From Paracentrotus lividus (taxonomy: Eukaryota; Echinodermata; Echinoidea; Camarodonta; Echinidae), in assembly GCA_940671915.1 (NCBI GenBank), contig CALNVZ010000313.1, positions 1-64,000 of the forward strand: a stretch of DNA of 64,000 nucleotides, read 5' to 3'. Shown here in pieces: positions 34,364 through 46,697 of the stretch. The position numbers and the translations under genes were made by a program. Every line of letters begins with the position of its first letter. The stretch's first letter is position 1. The notes below the pieces were generated by a model. It did no database searches. It worked only from the letters and a program-made list of their open reading frames with translations, and was not told the origin of the DNA.

Positions 34364-36344
34364 CAGGGCCGGCAGAGCGTTTTAAAAAGTGAGGGGGCCA
34401 AGTTTTAGAAGAATTCATGAACATATTAGGCCCAAATAATGAGCAGTTTTACGGGAGGTGGGGGGGGGGTTCGAAATGTGAAAAAGTGCACATTTGTGAA
34501 TGAGCAGATCATATTCAAGCGCGAAGTCATTGGTCAGTACAACTATTTAGAGAAATCTGCGAGCACGTAGCGCGAGCCCAAAATTTTGGCTTATAATTAC
34601 CTGAAGGTAGTGTATTCTATACACATTTTGACAATTGTCATCCCATATGAGACACATTTGCGAGCGCGTAGCGCGAGCCGAAAATTTTGGCTTATAATTA
34701 CTTGAAGGTAATGTATTCTATACACATTTTGACAATTGTCATCCCATCTGAGACACATTTGCGAGCACGTAGCGCGAGCCGAAAATTTTGGCTTATAATT
34801 ACCTGAAGGTAGTGTATTTTATATATACACATTTTGAATAATTGTCATCCCATCCGAGACACATTTACGAGCGCGTATGGCGAGCCGAAAATTTTGGCTT
34901 ATAATTACCTGAAGGTAGTGTATTCTATACACATTTTGATAATTGTCATCCCATCTTAGACTCATTTGCGAGCGCGAAGCGCGAGGTGAAAATTTTGGCT
35001 TACAATGATGTAAAGGCCTTATATTTTACTCACATTTCCCTCTCTACTCTTATGTATTTTTGTTTGAATTCTTTTACTAGATAATGATCACCTTTATTTT
35101 AATAAAAATAAATTGAGAACGCGAGCAGAAAAATTTACATAACATTAAATGTTTTGGGAGGCCAGGGATCAGTCAATATACTTTTTTTAAATAGAAAACT
35201 TTGAGAGCGCGAAGCGCGAGCCGAAAAATTTGGCTTAACGGACCGAAAGTATATATTCTAGACATAATTTGAAAATTTACATCCCATCACTTCACTTAAC
35301 GATGTCAGGATTCAGTCTTTCTGAGAGAAATTTGAGCAGACCATATTCGAGCGCGAAGTGAGGGGTTAGTATAATAAACGTTTCTAGAGAAATTTGCGAG
35401 CGCGAAGCGCGTGCCGAAAATTTTGGCTTATAATGACCTGAAGGCAAATGTGTTCTCGACACATTTTGAAAATTGTCATCCCGTCTGAGAGAAATGTGCG
35501 AGCGCGAAGCTCGAGCCGAAAATTTTGACTTATAATATGTATAATCAACTGAGGGCAGTGTATATTCTAGATTTTGAAAATTGACATTACTTCACTTTGC
35601 GACGTCAGGAATCTTTCTGAGAGGAATTTGCGAGTGCGAAGCGCGAGCTGAAAATTTTGGCTTATAATGACAAAAATAAGGCCGTAGGCCTATATTTTAC
35701 GCAGATTTCCCCGTCTTATATGTAGGCCTATTTTTGTTTGAATTCTGTTACTAGGTAACGATCACCTTCATTTTAACAAAAATAAATTGCGAGCGCGAAA
35801 CGCAAGCAGAAAATTTTACATAACATTACTTATATGGAACGCCAGGAATAAGTCAATTGGCTTTTTAAAGAAAAGTTTGCGAACTTTTTCTGAGAGGAAT
35901 TTGCGAGCGCGAAGCGCGAGCTGAAATTTTTGGCTTATAAGGACACATAATAAGACCGTAGGGCCTATATTTTATGCATATTTCCCATCTTATCTCTTTT
36001 TGTTTGAATTCTTCTATGGGTCAAGATCACCTCAATTTTAACAAAAATAAATTGTGCGAGTAGAAAAATTTACATAACTTTACTAATATGGGACATAAGG
36101 GATCAGTTAATGTGCCTTCTTGAGAGAACCTTGCGAGCGCGATGCGCGAGCAGAAAAAAAAATGCTTCTAATGAATTAGAAGGTAGTGTATTTTAAACAC
36201 ATTTTGCCTCTCCTTCCTGTTCTTCTTTTTCTTTCTTTTCCCTTTTTTCCCTTAGAAAATATTAAAATTTCTGGCAAAAAAGTGGGGGGGGGGGGCCCGG
36301 CCCCCAGGCCCCCCCCCCCCAGGCCCCCGTCTCCGCATGCCCTG
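34364..36344. mobile_element. 2 kb CAGGG...CCCTG element full of GCGAGCGCGAAGCGCGAGC repeats
   Basis: The termini are CAGGGCCGGC and GCATGCCCTG, and TAGCA occurs immediately on both sides (34359-34363, 36345-36349), a 5-base (possibly 6) target duplication inside a SINE. The interior is a degenerate tandem array of roughly 110-130 base units: GCGAGCGCGAAGCGCGAGC, then GAAAATTTTGGCTTATAAT, then CACATTTTGA-AATTGTCATC. It ends in long G and C homopolymers (36283-36320). No transposase frame. Copy in the right arm: 59681-61680. Confidence 0.8.
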
Positions 36345-36460
36345 TAGCAGTAACGTAACTCCCATCTTTTAACGTCTTTTGGTATGACGCGGCCGAGTAT
36401 TAAACCTACGACCTCACGATTATGATGCAAATGCTCTATCCACTGAGCCAAATATCTTGG
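36345..36460 (-). mobile_element. tRNA-derived SINE head (minus strand)
   Basis: On the minus strand TGGCTCAGTGGATAGAGCA (A box, complement of 36440-36450) and a degraded B box near 36395-36406, followed by the AAAAGACGTTAAAAGATGGG body shared with 10020-10045. It is the other half of the SINE at 34300-34363. Confidence 0.75.
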
Positions 36461-37154
36461 TCCTGATAGGGTTGGGTCATCGTTTTAAATGCAATTTCTG
36501 TTTGTAGTTGTATGTATTTTTTTTAATGGAAGGTGAATATCAGTTTCTGCAGAAATTCGGACAAGAAATATATATATTTTTTTAAAGTTATAAGAGGAAA
36601 AAAATGTAAAAAGTATGAAAACTTTTATGCGTAGGATCATTATTAGGTATTGTTTCCCATGATGATAGAGCAACTCAAGCGCTCCAAATTGTTAAATTTT
36701 CCAAGCTGATCATATTATGGGGGCGCTAGTTGCAGTTAAATAGATACGAAACATTGATTTCGATATCGTTCGCTTTGGTGCCATTTTTTCATAAAGTATG
36801 AAAAGAAAAAGAGTGTTATTCAGTTTAGAATGTTATTTCAATTCAAGTTTGACTGAAATGATAAAAGCGAATATTAATGCCGTATACAAGTTTGGTATGT
36901 AGTTTGGCACAATTGCCTCCCCCTCCCTCCCACCAATCCTTGGTTTCGATAGGGTTAAACCAAATGAAAATGACTAGAATTTATAAGACAAAGGGAAAGG
37001 ACAAAGGAGAAGTTAGACCAAACTGTTAGTATACCATATGGGTTTAACACATGCTATATTAGACTAACTAGTCACAGTTTTTCCATCATACATTTTTTAG
37101 AAATTTGGTTGATCACATTTAATTTTATTTTGCATTTATTTATTTTTTTTACAG

Positions 37155-37535
37155 ACGATTCTTCTACGTTAAGTGGATTTTGCGGTGGGACTATTTTGCT
37201 GAATGAAAACACCCCGAGTGCAACTTTTTCAACACCCCTCTACAGTGGAACTTCAGATGAATATCTTCTCATGAACTGCAAGATGTATATCAATTCTCCT
37301 AGTGGAAAACAGATTCGTCTCACAATACTCCACTATGATACTACTTTCTCGCAAAAACTCACGATCTACGACCATGAAGACATCCGATATTCCAGCACTC
37401 CTGTTTTCACATTACAAGGGGATCTAGGCAGCCCAGCTGAGCTTATTTCAACTTCTGGTGGCTTTACCTTGTTCTTTGACGATGAAGATGCTGCAACTAA
37501 TGGAAGAGGGTTCTCTGCTCAAGCCAGCATAATTG
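37155..37535 (+). CDS. CUB-domain protein, exon 5 (CUB domain; last visible exon)
   Basis: The acceptor is a strong pyrimidine tract (ATTTATTTTTTTTACAG) and the donor is G|GTAACG; the exon is 381 bases, phase 1 at both ends. The domain reads FCGGTILLNENTPSATFSTPLY, then LLMNCKMYINSPSGKQIRLTILHYD, LTIYDHEDI, VFTLQGDL, GGFTLFFDDEDA and NGRGFSAQASIIG. It is a close paralogue of exon 4 and a typical two-cysteine CUB domain. Reading through the donor gives a stop after six codons, so splicing onward is expected, yet no sixth exon is visible in the 10.6 kb before the assembly gap. A frame-broken reverse-complement copy lies at 58511-58876. Confidence 0.86.
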
Positions 37536-37569
37536 GTAACGTTTGTGTATCGTTATGAATGTGCCTTAA

Positions 37570-38296
37570 GCCCTGGTCACAAGCCGACCTACGTTTTTTT
37601 TTGTTGTTTTTTTTTTGCCGTGGCACCGTGGCAAGCGCACGGTACAAGTACGACAACACACGGACTGCGCAAGGTGTAAGTACGTGGCCGTTACACCATA
37701 TATGGTAATGGGCGGTTGCGTGTATCGTACGTTGCGCACGTTGTACGTGAGCTGTACGTGCTCACAACGTACGATATCCGTGCGTTTGCATCGTTATCTA
37801 CGGAGGCCGTACTTACACGTGCACCTCACGTACGGTGTTAGTACTCACGCGCATGTTGTAAGTGCGAGCAAGTGCGATGAACGTAAGTTTTTGCTCTCGA
37901 TGTTTATGGTGAATATATATATTTTAATTTATTTATATTTATTTATTCAAATTTATCAAAACTTATCCCGTTCACAGCACGCACGTGCAAAGTGCGCCGT
38001 CGGTACATCAAGTGACCGCCGCAAATATCTAAAAAGACTCATGGAGTTGGTGCGCTGTGTGTGCTTTGGCAGTACCGACGGCGTGCGTCTGCGCACGTGG
38101 GGTTAATCCGTAGCCCGAACGTAGCCAGCACGCAGCGAAAGTTCCTCCTGTACTAACATTTCTACGTCGTGTCTGCGTACTCCAAAATCCGTACCGAGTA
38201 CTCACCACGTACGTGACGTACGAATTTCCAAATTTTGCCCACGTTTTTGCACGTAGACTGCACGCAAGTGCAAGTACGGCGGGATGCGACCACAGC
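37570..38296. mobile_element. TTAA-flanked ACGT-rich MITE
   Basis: Left end GCCCTGGTCACAAGCCG after TTAA (37566-37569); right end complements to GCTGTGGTCGCATCCCGCCG before TTTA (38297-38300). The interior is strikingly rich in TACGTG, CGTACG and GTACGT words. The 163-codon frame inside is a by-product of low stop-codon content. It begins 34 bases after CUB exon 5. Confidence 0.75.
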
Positions 38297-38701
38297 TTTA
38301 CTGATCAAACAAAGATTTATGTAATTTTTTATTTGTAATTTTTTTTCTTCGTCTTTTTTTTTAGCGTTGGATGAAGGTTCTTGTAAATGTGTTCTTTTTT
38401 AATAAAGGGAAAAAAAGAAAAAAAAGAAAAAATCTGAGAAATGTGTAGGACCAAATAGTTGTAGTAATTGAATTTGCATGAGAATATGCATATAAGTTTT
38501 TATCGGAAAAATGCAAAACTTGAGAAAATCACAACTTTGTTATTTTTCATCCAATTTTGATGAAATTTTCAGTTTTGTACTTGCTATAATTATTTTACTG
38601 TACAGTTCAAACCATCTGAATTTCAGGATCTGGATTCATCTTGAAAAGCTTATTCTTCTAAAACTGACATTTAAGGGGAGCTTGAGGGGGGGGGGAGAGG
38701 C

Positions 38702-39197
38702 GAAATAAACACACACAAAAAGAAAAGTAAGAAAGAAAGAAAATATCATAATTTTTAAAATAGGAAATGTGAAGAAAAGTCTTATTATATATGTCCATAG
38801 GAAATTTAAATAGCTACCATGGGAGCGAATTTTAGGAAAAAATCATGAAGTCATGCTTCAGTGAGCAATGGTTGAATGCAAAAATTTCATTTTTTGAAGT
38901 TCACAAGCCTCAAATCACAACTTTGATTCAATGATATCGGACCAATTTTTAGATTTCAAACATGTCAAGAATCAGAATGTACGCAGAACGTGCTTCCAAA
39001 CATACGGAAAGGACGTTTGCGTAAAATTTCACGGTTGAGTGAGCATGCAGCAAAAATGCCAAAACAGATTTTTACTTCTTTGCCATGGTAAAATTGACCA
39101 AAGATACTGGGATTCATGTCTATGAAGAGTGTTTTTAACTTTAATTTTGCAAAAAATTAAAATCAATTCACGGTTGAATGAACACCAAAAAATACCA

Positions 39198-39231
<34 letters not shown>

Positions 39232-42200
39232 ACACACTAAGTATTCTTTCCATTTTGTACACTAAAAATCATGTTAATATTTGTTTTTGTATTATTTTTA
39301 TGACCGGGGCACGTGTGTACATGATCCTATTGCATTTTTTTAAAAATTCATGCTTCAGTGAGCACGTGGCACTGGAAAAGCTTTTTTAATTTTTTTATTT
39401 AGAGACCAAAATTAAATTGCTTACTTTGCTGAACCATTATTGAACGTATTCATTTGATTTCTTTTTTGCAAAAATCCTGAGTTTACGGCCTTGGTACGGC
39501 CTAATGGCCAGTCCGATTCTTAATTTGACCAAAGTTCCTGTTAATTAATGACTTTTTAAATATTTGTACCAAATTTCAAGAATTAACTCATAGTATAACA
39601 AACAAAAAATTGACAATGAAAATGGGCAATATTTGACTTTTTTCACTTTTTGTTCAAACTCTATACATAAAGTCAATGGGGAGGAAATCAATAGTGAACA
39701 AAAGTCAAATATTGCCCATTTTCATTGTAATTTTTTTGGTCGTTATGCTGTGAGTTAATTCTTGAAACTTGGCACTAATCTTTAACAAGTCATTAACTAA
39801 CAGGAACTTAGGTCAAATTGAGAATCGGACCTACCATTAGGCTGTGCCAGGGCCGTAAACTTTCTTCCTTTTTTCATGTTTTTCTCATATCTTGTGTTCA
39901 CCGAAGCATGAAAAATCGGAATTTTTAAGAAAATGAAATCAAATGAATAGTTTCAATCGAATTGTTATGGTTAAGCAAAGTAAGCAATTCAATTTTGGTC
40001 TCTTAATAAAAAAAATTAAAAAAAAAAAACAGCTTTTTCAGTGCCTCGTGCTCACTGAAGTATGATTATTTTTTTTAAATAAATGCAATAGGATCATGTA
40101 CACACGTGCCCCGGTCATAAAAATAATACAAAAACAGATATTCACATGATTTTTAATGTATAAATGGAAAGAATACTTATTTAGTGTTTTTCACATTATG
40201 TTATAGTGTTCATTCAGCCGTGAATTGATTTTCTTTTTTTGCAAAAGTTAAAACACTCTTCCTAGACAAGAATCCCATCATATTTGATCAAGTTTACCAT
40301 GGATAAAAAGTAAACATCGCAGTTTTGGCATTTTTTGCTAAATGCTCACTCAACCGTGAAATTTTACGCAAATTTCCTTTCCGTATGTTTGGAAGCACGA
40401 TTGGATACATGCTGATGCGTGAAATATTTAAAATCTAAAAATTGGTCCGATATCATTGAATCAAAGTTGTGATTTTAGGCTTGTGAACTTCAAAAAATGA
40501 CATTTTTGCGTTCAACCATTGCTCACTGAAGCATGACTTCATGATTTTTCCGAAAATTGGACATATAATTACATTTATTAACTCCTCCTATTTGAAAAAT
40601 TATTGATATTTGAAATAAACACAACACAAAAAGAAAGTTCCCCCTATTTCAAATATCAATATTTTTTTAATAGGAGGAGTTACAAAAATCTAATTATATG
40701 TCCATGTAGGGAATTTAATTAGCTACCATGGGAGCGAATTCGAGGAAAAATCATGTTGTCATGCTTAAGTGAGCAATGGTTGAATGCAAAAATGTCATTT
40801 TTTGAAGTTCGCAAGCCTAAAATCACAACTTTGAATCAATGATATCAGACCAATTTTTAGATTTTTAACAGTTCACGCATCAGAATGTACGCAAAACGTG
40901 CTTTCAAACATACGGAAAGGAAATTTGCGTAAAATTTCACGGTTGAGTGAGCATGCAGCAAAAATGCCAAATCTGCGATTTTTACTTCTTTACCATGGTA
41001 AAATTGATCAAATATTATGGGATTCATGTCGAGGAAGAGTGTTTTTAGCTGTTGCAAAAAAAATAAATCAATTCACGGTTGAATGAACACCATAAAATAC
41101 CATGTGAAAAACACTAAAGAAGTATTATTTCCATTTTGTACACTAAAGATCATATGAATATCTGTTTTTGTATTATTTTTATGACCGGTGCACGTGTATA
41201 CATGATCATATTGCATTTATTAAATTTTTCATGCTTCAGTGAGCATGTGGCACTGGAAAAGCTGTTTTTTAATTTAGAGACTAAAATTAAATTGCTTACT
41301 TTGCTGAACCATAACAATTTGTTTGAAAGTATTCATTTGCTTTCATTTACGCAAAAATCGCGATTTTTCATGCTTCAGTGAACACAGGATATGAGAAAAA
41401 CATGAAAAAATCAAGAAAGTTTGCGGCCCTGGCACGGCCTAATGGCACGTCCGATTCTTAATTTGACCTAAGTTCCTGTTAGTTAATGACTTCTTAGAGA
41501 TTTGTGCCAATTGTCAAGAATTAACTCACAGTGTAACGACTGAAAAAATTACAATGAAAATGGGCAATATTTGACTTTTGTGCACTATTGATTTCCTCCC
41601 CATTGACTTTACGTATAGAGTTTGAACAAAAAGTGAACAAACGTCAAATATTGCCCATTTTCATTGTCGTTTTTTGTTCGTTATACTTTGGGTTAATTCT
41701 TGAAACTTGGCACTAATCTTTAAGAAGTCATTAACTAACAGGAACTTAGGTCAAATTGAGAATCGGACCTACCATTAGGCTGTGCCAGGGCCGTAAACTT
41801 TCTTCCTTTTTTCATGTTTTTCTCATATCTTGTGTTCACTGAAGCATGAAAAGTCGGGATTTTTTGCGAAAATGAAATCAAATTAAAACTTTCAAACGAA
41901 TTGTTATGGTTAAGCAAAGTAGGCAATTTAATTTTGGTCTCTAAATTAAAAAACAGCTTTTCCGGTACCACATGCTCGCTGAAGCATGAAATTTTTAATG
42001 AATGCAATATGGTTATGTACACACGTGCACCGGTCATAAAAATAATACAAAAACAGATATTCATATGATTTTTAGTGTACAAAATGGAAAGAATACTTAC
42101 TTAATGTTTTTCACATGGTATTTTATGGTGTTCATTCAACCGTGAATTGATTTAAATTTTTTGCAAAAGTTAAAAACACTCTTCCTAGACATGAATCCCA

Positions 42201-42595
42201 TCATAATTGATCAATTTTACAATGGATAAAATGTAAAAATCGCAGTTTTGGCATTTTTTGCTGCATGCTCACTCAACCGTGAAATTTTACACAAATGTCC
42301 TTTCCGTATGTTTGGAAGCACGTTTTGCTTAATTCTGATGCGTGAAATGTTTAAAAGCTAAAGATTGGTCCGATATCATTGAATCAAAGTTGTGATTTTA
42401 AGCTTGCGAACTTCAAAAAATGACATTTTTGCATTCAACCATTACTCACTGAAGCATGACAACATGATTTTTCCTAAAATTCGGTCCCATAGTAGCTAAT
42501 TAAATTCACTACATGGACATTCAATTAGATTTTTGTAACTCCTCCTTTTTAAAAATTTATTGATAACTTTCTTTTTGTGTTGTGTTTACTTTTTT
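38702..42595. repeat. Four-copy alternating inverted array (about 0.95 kb units)
   Basis: Units at about 38770-39660 (forward), 39700-40580 (reverse), 40660-41570 (forward) and 41640-42540 (reverse) share CACGGTTGAGTGAGCATGCA, TTCATGCTTCAGTGAGCA, CACGGTTGAATGAACACC and AATGAAAATGGGCAATATTTG. Adjacent units form head-to-head and tail-to-tail palindromes. Outer edges AAACACA-CA-AAAAGAAA and its inverse also pair. Short frames are shared between copies only as shadows. Inverted copy in the right arm: about 53590-57340. Confidence 0.85.
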
Positions 42596-42740
42596 TTATG
42601 ACTAATATGACTAAAATGACTTTAAATACATTAGGTAACTTTAATCAGCCAGGAGTAAAGAGAGAGTAAATTACGAGATAATATAGGGGTGAAAATTAGA
42701 GAAAATATTACCTTAAATACGACTTAACACCAATTTTTCT

Positions 42741-42976
42741 ATGATCACAACTCGTTGTAGGCTACGGGGCACGTGCATGCAACGTACCCTGCGTTGCATG
42801 CACAGGTCGTTTGACAATTTCTGCGATTCCTGCGTTTCTGTAGTAAGGGTATTGGAAAAATTTCCTGCACGTCGTACATGCAACGTGCCTGCGATGTACC
42901 TGCGCTGCTTGAATTTTGTACGAAATTCATCATAGGGAGTTGCACGTCGAAGGTACGGCGAGTTGTGACCGCAGCA
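42741..42976. mobile_element. Short ACGT-rich MITE, TTAA on the right
   Basis: Inverted ends GATCACAACTCGTTGTAGGC and the complement of GGTACGGCGAGTTGTGACC; TTAA follows at 42977-42980, though the left flank is not TTAA. Interior rich in ACGTGCATGCAACGTACC words. Same style as 37570-38296. Confidence 0.6.
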
Positions 42977-42995
42977 TTAAAGATGTATCTTATGC

Positions 42996-43330
42996 CTTGG
43001 TCACAAGCCGCCGTACGTTTTTTTTTTTTACCTTACGTTTTTTGGGGGAGGCTACGGTCGCTACGTTTTTCTGTAAACGTGGAGGGAAGTGGCAAGCGCA
43101 CGGTGCGAGTACGTCAACGCACGGACTGCGCGAGGTGTAAGTACGTGGCCATGGTACACCATGTATGGTAATGGGTGGTTGTGTGCATCGTACGTTGCGC
43201 ACGTTGTAAGTGAGCTGTACGTGCTTATAACGTACCATCTCCGTGCGTTTGAATCGTTATTGTACGGAGGCCGTACTTACACGTGCACCTTACGCATGTT
43301 GTAAGTGCGTGCAAGTACGATGAACGTAAG
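42996..43330. mobile_element. Truncated copy of the ACGT-rich MITE
   Basis: Begins GCCTTGGTCACAAGCCGCCG and is collinear with 37570-37885 (GTGGCAAGCGCACGGT, GGACTGCGC-AGGTGTAAGTA, CTTACACGTGCACCT), ending without its right terminus at GATGAACGTAAGTTTTTG. Confidence 0.7.
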
Positions 43331-43489
43331 TTTTTGATCTCGATGTTTGTGGTGGATATATATATTTTTTTATTCATTTATATTTATTCATTTAAATTCA
43401 TTTATTATATTATATTATTATGATATCATAATCAGTATAGGGTAAATTTGGGTTAGTGGGACAATGGGGTTAGTTGGACACTTTGGGGG

Positions 43490-43745
43490 AATTAATAATA
43501 ATAATAATATCGTTTTATTTACCCAGGGTAGCCACTTCAGTTCTGACAACTGTTCTCCCAGCGGGCCCTGCATGATGTTATTATTACCCCCAAGCTCCTT
43601 ATTAAAAGGCAATTTTTTTTAGGTACCATTTTTGTAAATCTTTCGTATGACTCGGCCGGGTTTCGAACTCACGACCTACCGTTCATGAAAGCAAGAAAGG
43701 CTACCTTTTTACGGGCGCTCTAACCGATTGCGCTATCATGTCCGG
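43490..43745 (-). mobile_element. tRNA-derived SINE with TAA-type tail (minus strand)
   Basis: On the minus strand it starts with ATAGCGCAATCGGTTAGAGCG (A box) and later GAGTTCGAAACCC (B box, complement of 43658-43670), continues through GAGCTTGGGGGTAATAATAA and AAGTGGCTACCCTGGGTAAA, and ends in an (ATT/AAT)n tail at 43493-43513. The region between A and B boxes is longer than in a tRNA, so it is not a functional tRNA gene. The right-arm copy is at about 52490-52715, plus strand. Confidence 0.8.
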
Positions 43746-43812
43746 TCAAATGAATTGCATATATGCATATGATTAAGACCTGGAGAAACTATTTTAGCGT
43801 GAATAAACGGGG

Positions 43813-44022
43813 AGGGTCCACGAGTCCTCGGTCCCACGAGTCCTCGATCCCACGAGTCCTCGGTCCCACGAGGCCGAGTATTTTCCCACGAGTACTCGGT
43901 CCCACGAGTCCTCGGTCCCACGAGGCCGAGTATTTTTCCCACGAGTCCTCGATCCCACGAGTGCTCGGTTCCACGAGGCCTCGATCCCACGAGTCCTCGG
44001 TCCCACGAGGCCGAGTATTTTC
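43813..44022. repeat. Minisatellite, TCCCACGAGTCCTCGG unit
   Basis: About thirteen to fourteen 15-base units (CCACGAGTCCTCGGTC and variants), with GGCCGAGTATTTTC spacers every few units. Overlapping frames on both strands come from the repeat. Right-arm copy: about 52225-52420. Confidence 0.9.
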
Positions 44023-44165
44023 TCATACCATATTTTCTCTAATCAGGATGTTTTTTCAACAGTCGATGAAACATCTTGAAAAGTGTATTCGTCATTGTAA
44101 GTGAATTATACTACATATATTAATTTAGTTGTGGTTAATACAATAGGCACTAGCATGGCGAATAA

Positions 44166-44522
44166 TGGTGGCATCTCATTTGCGGAGACGGGTTTGATAC
44201 TGATTTGGGACTACGTTTAAAGTCGTCCCTAATTCTTCTCAGCAGTGGCGGGTCCAGGATTACAGGATATGGGGGGGGGGGGCGCTACAAAAATTTTGGG
44301 TTTAAACATGTAAGGTCAATGAGTGGTTTTCAAATTATAGGGGGTCGTTACCCTGCCCCCCCCCCCCCCGGATCAAAGCCAACAAGGCTTCTCCGCGACG
44401 GAATAGAATATCGGAGATGTCCCCGCGACAAGTGTCAAAACCTTTTCACAACTCGTCTAACATGTTTAAAAGTAGTCCCAAATTCCGTCTCAAATCCATC
44501 TCCGCGAAATGAGATACCACCA
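44166..44522. mobile_element. GTATCTCACTTC-family MITE, copy 4, with an inner insertion
   Basis: Ends GGTGGCATCTCATTTGCGG and inverse CCGCGAAATGAGATACCACC, flanked by ATAAT-like words. A G/C-homopolymer-bounded piece (about 44242-44378, starting AGTGGCGGGTCCAGGAT) interrupts the middle. The reverse-complement copy lies near 51745-52095. Confidence 0.74.
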
Positions 44523-46236
44523 TAATACCCCCCGTCCACTGGGCAAAGACAAGACGCCGAAGGTGAATTTTGGGGTTTTTAAGCCATTCAGCGGTCCATC
44601 CGCTTATACTGAAGGCATATTGAACGCTACTTTTTACTGGCTTTGTCTTGGCTTTAAACCTACCTCGTCTTTCAAGAGATTAAATTGTCCGCTTCCAAAT
44701 TTTAGTCGAGACTAAAATCTGGACGCGGAAATGAGCTGCATGACACCTTCATCGCCTTGGCTGCAAACATACCCCAGCAATACCAGCTGACCGGAAACGC
44801 TCCTTAAAGCCTCTGCACCATCAACAGCTTCCCTCATCTTTGGAGAAGGAATGCGGAGGGCAGTCAAACAATAAGACAATACACTGAAGCCAAAAAGAAT
44901 GATTCAATCAAGTGCAAAGTTGGCTTGGGTCTAAATAAGTGAGTTTGCCGAGTAGCTTACGACATCATTCGTCGACAAGATGTCGAAGAGTTAACTTGTA
45001 TCCAAGAATGCCAAAAAGGAGAGGGAAAAAGGTCTTTTGCTTTTCTAAATAAATTATTATATGTTATCATAGATGTTATATGCCAAAGACATCATGAAAC
45101 AGATTAAAATATTTATTCAGCAGAATGGAAAATTTATTCGGCAATCATAAATAAAAAAGATAATACTACGTTTAGTAATAGGTTAATTAGAGGCGCGGAA
45201 ACTAATTTAAGAGTGGGGTCACAGTCGACAGAGAACATTTTTTTTTTCCTGAAGAAATGGACACTTTCTGTCAGTGACAATAAAGTGCAAAAGTGTAAAT
45301 TGAAGAAAAACGTGAAATCATTTCTTTTATTTTTCAAGCACTTAGGCCTACATGTAAAAATAAAAGAAATCATATTTAAACAAAATTATATTTAGAGGTT
45401 GAAGCCCTGAGCCAAACCGGTGCGAATCTTCGGCCAATACTTCCATCATTAGGCAATTCCGACAACACTATTTCACAATATTTGAACCCAGGATTAGAGG
45501 GTTATTTTATTCCTAGATAATTTGGTACTCTTTCTTTTAATGCGATGTTATTGAAAGTCAAAAAGACATTTTTCATTATGTATGTTCCCCTTTTGCAAAA
45601 AGAAATTTAACACAGGGCTTTTAATTGGTCTAAATGGTTTATTTTTAGTCTGAAAGTTTTCTCCTTTTTTAGCTACGAATAGGGGCACTTATAGAATGCT
45701 TGAAAAAGATGGAGGCACGTTCCCACTTGATCCCTGGTTCTGCCGCCCCTCCATGACAGATTGATGCTAATGGGCAATGATTATGGTGATGATTTTACCA
45801 ACGATGTTGACGACGGAGAGCTGAAACATAAATTTTACACTGCCTATTCTGATCATTTTAACTAGCATTAGAAATATCTGCACCATGTTGAATATAAAGA
45901 TCAATGGGAACTTTTAAGCCCCGTCGTAACTGACCTCCTTTTTTTAGTGTTAACCAATAAAGACATTGGGGCGTTGTGTGGAGGATGAAAGTGATTTTTC
46001 TCCTTCGTTTTTTAAGAAAAAGGAGAGGTAGCATAATTAGTTTAATATAATTATAATATAAACTTAATTGATAAATCAGTACAATATTGAATAATGCAAA
46101 AATCCCTGTACGTTAAATTCTTTTTCTTTCATTTATAAGTGACAAGCGAATTAAATAACATGATTTATTGTTTTTAATTATATATACATGAACATTGCAA
46201 ATGTAAATAGTTGTGTGATTTTCAACTATTTATAAT

Positions 46237-46697
46237 ATAGGCTTTCCCGGCCAATTTCATACATTTATCATCCGTTTTCATTTAATGTGTATTCAAATTC
46301 GTGTGTTTGATGCGACAGACTGACTTTAGTCAAACAATTTCGTGTTCATGCTCTCAGAATCGTTTTTAGGCACACAAAGTAATGGTTGCAAAGTTCAAAT
46401 TCGGATATAGGCATTTAATTTCATTATTTGTGCATTCAAATTTGTGCGAATTTCAGTATACAGAATGTAATGTCGACAGGATGAAGACGAATTTGAATAG
46501 CTATTGCCGAATGCATATGCTTATTATGTGAAGTAGAATGCGCAAATACGAAATCAATCACATCAATCGTTAATTTTGATGATTGAATATGATTTTGACT
46601 GGCAACATTTCGATGCAGCAGCGTTTTTTCCGAACATGAATGCCTCTAATATGCAATTGATTGACAAAACAATGAAATTGGCCGGGAAAACCTATAC
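46237..46697. mobile_element. MITE with TAGGCTTTCCCGGCC ends
   Basis: Left end TATAGGCTTTCCCGGCCAAT and right end complementing to TATAGGTTTTCCCGGCCAAT, both extending through TTCAT. Non-coding AT-rich interior. Confidence 0.65.

Larger units (their letters stand above)
29472..37154 (+). other. Intron 4 of the CUB gene (about 7.7 kb)
   Basis: GT-AG intron containing a tandem duplication (29650-30280), a TA-flanked foldback (30397-31388), minisatellite and hairpin repeats (32165-34275), and a SINE split by a 2 kb element (34300-36460). The final 690 bases before exon 5 show no recognisable element. The left boundary of the giant inverted duplication falls inside this intron. Confidence 0.72.

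Noticed and set aside
37615..38106. 163-codon open frame
   Set aside because: Lies wholly inside the ACGT-rich MITE; the truncated copy at 42996-43330 does not keep the frame, and there is no recognisable domain.
43763..44104. 113-codon frame of Pro-Arg-Ser-His-Glu repeats
   Set aside because: Translation of the TCCCACGAGTCCTCGG minisatellite; open in several frames on both strands.
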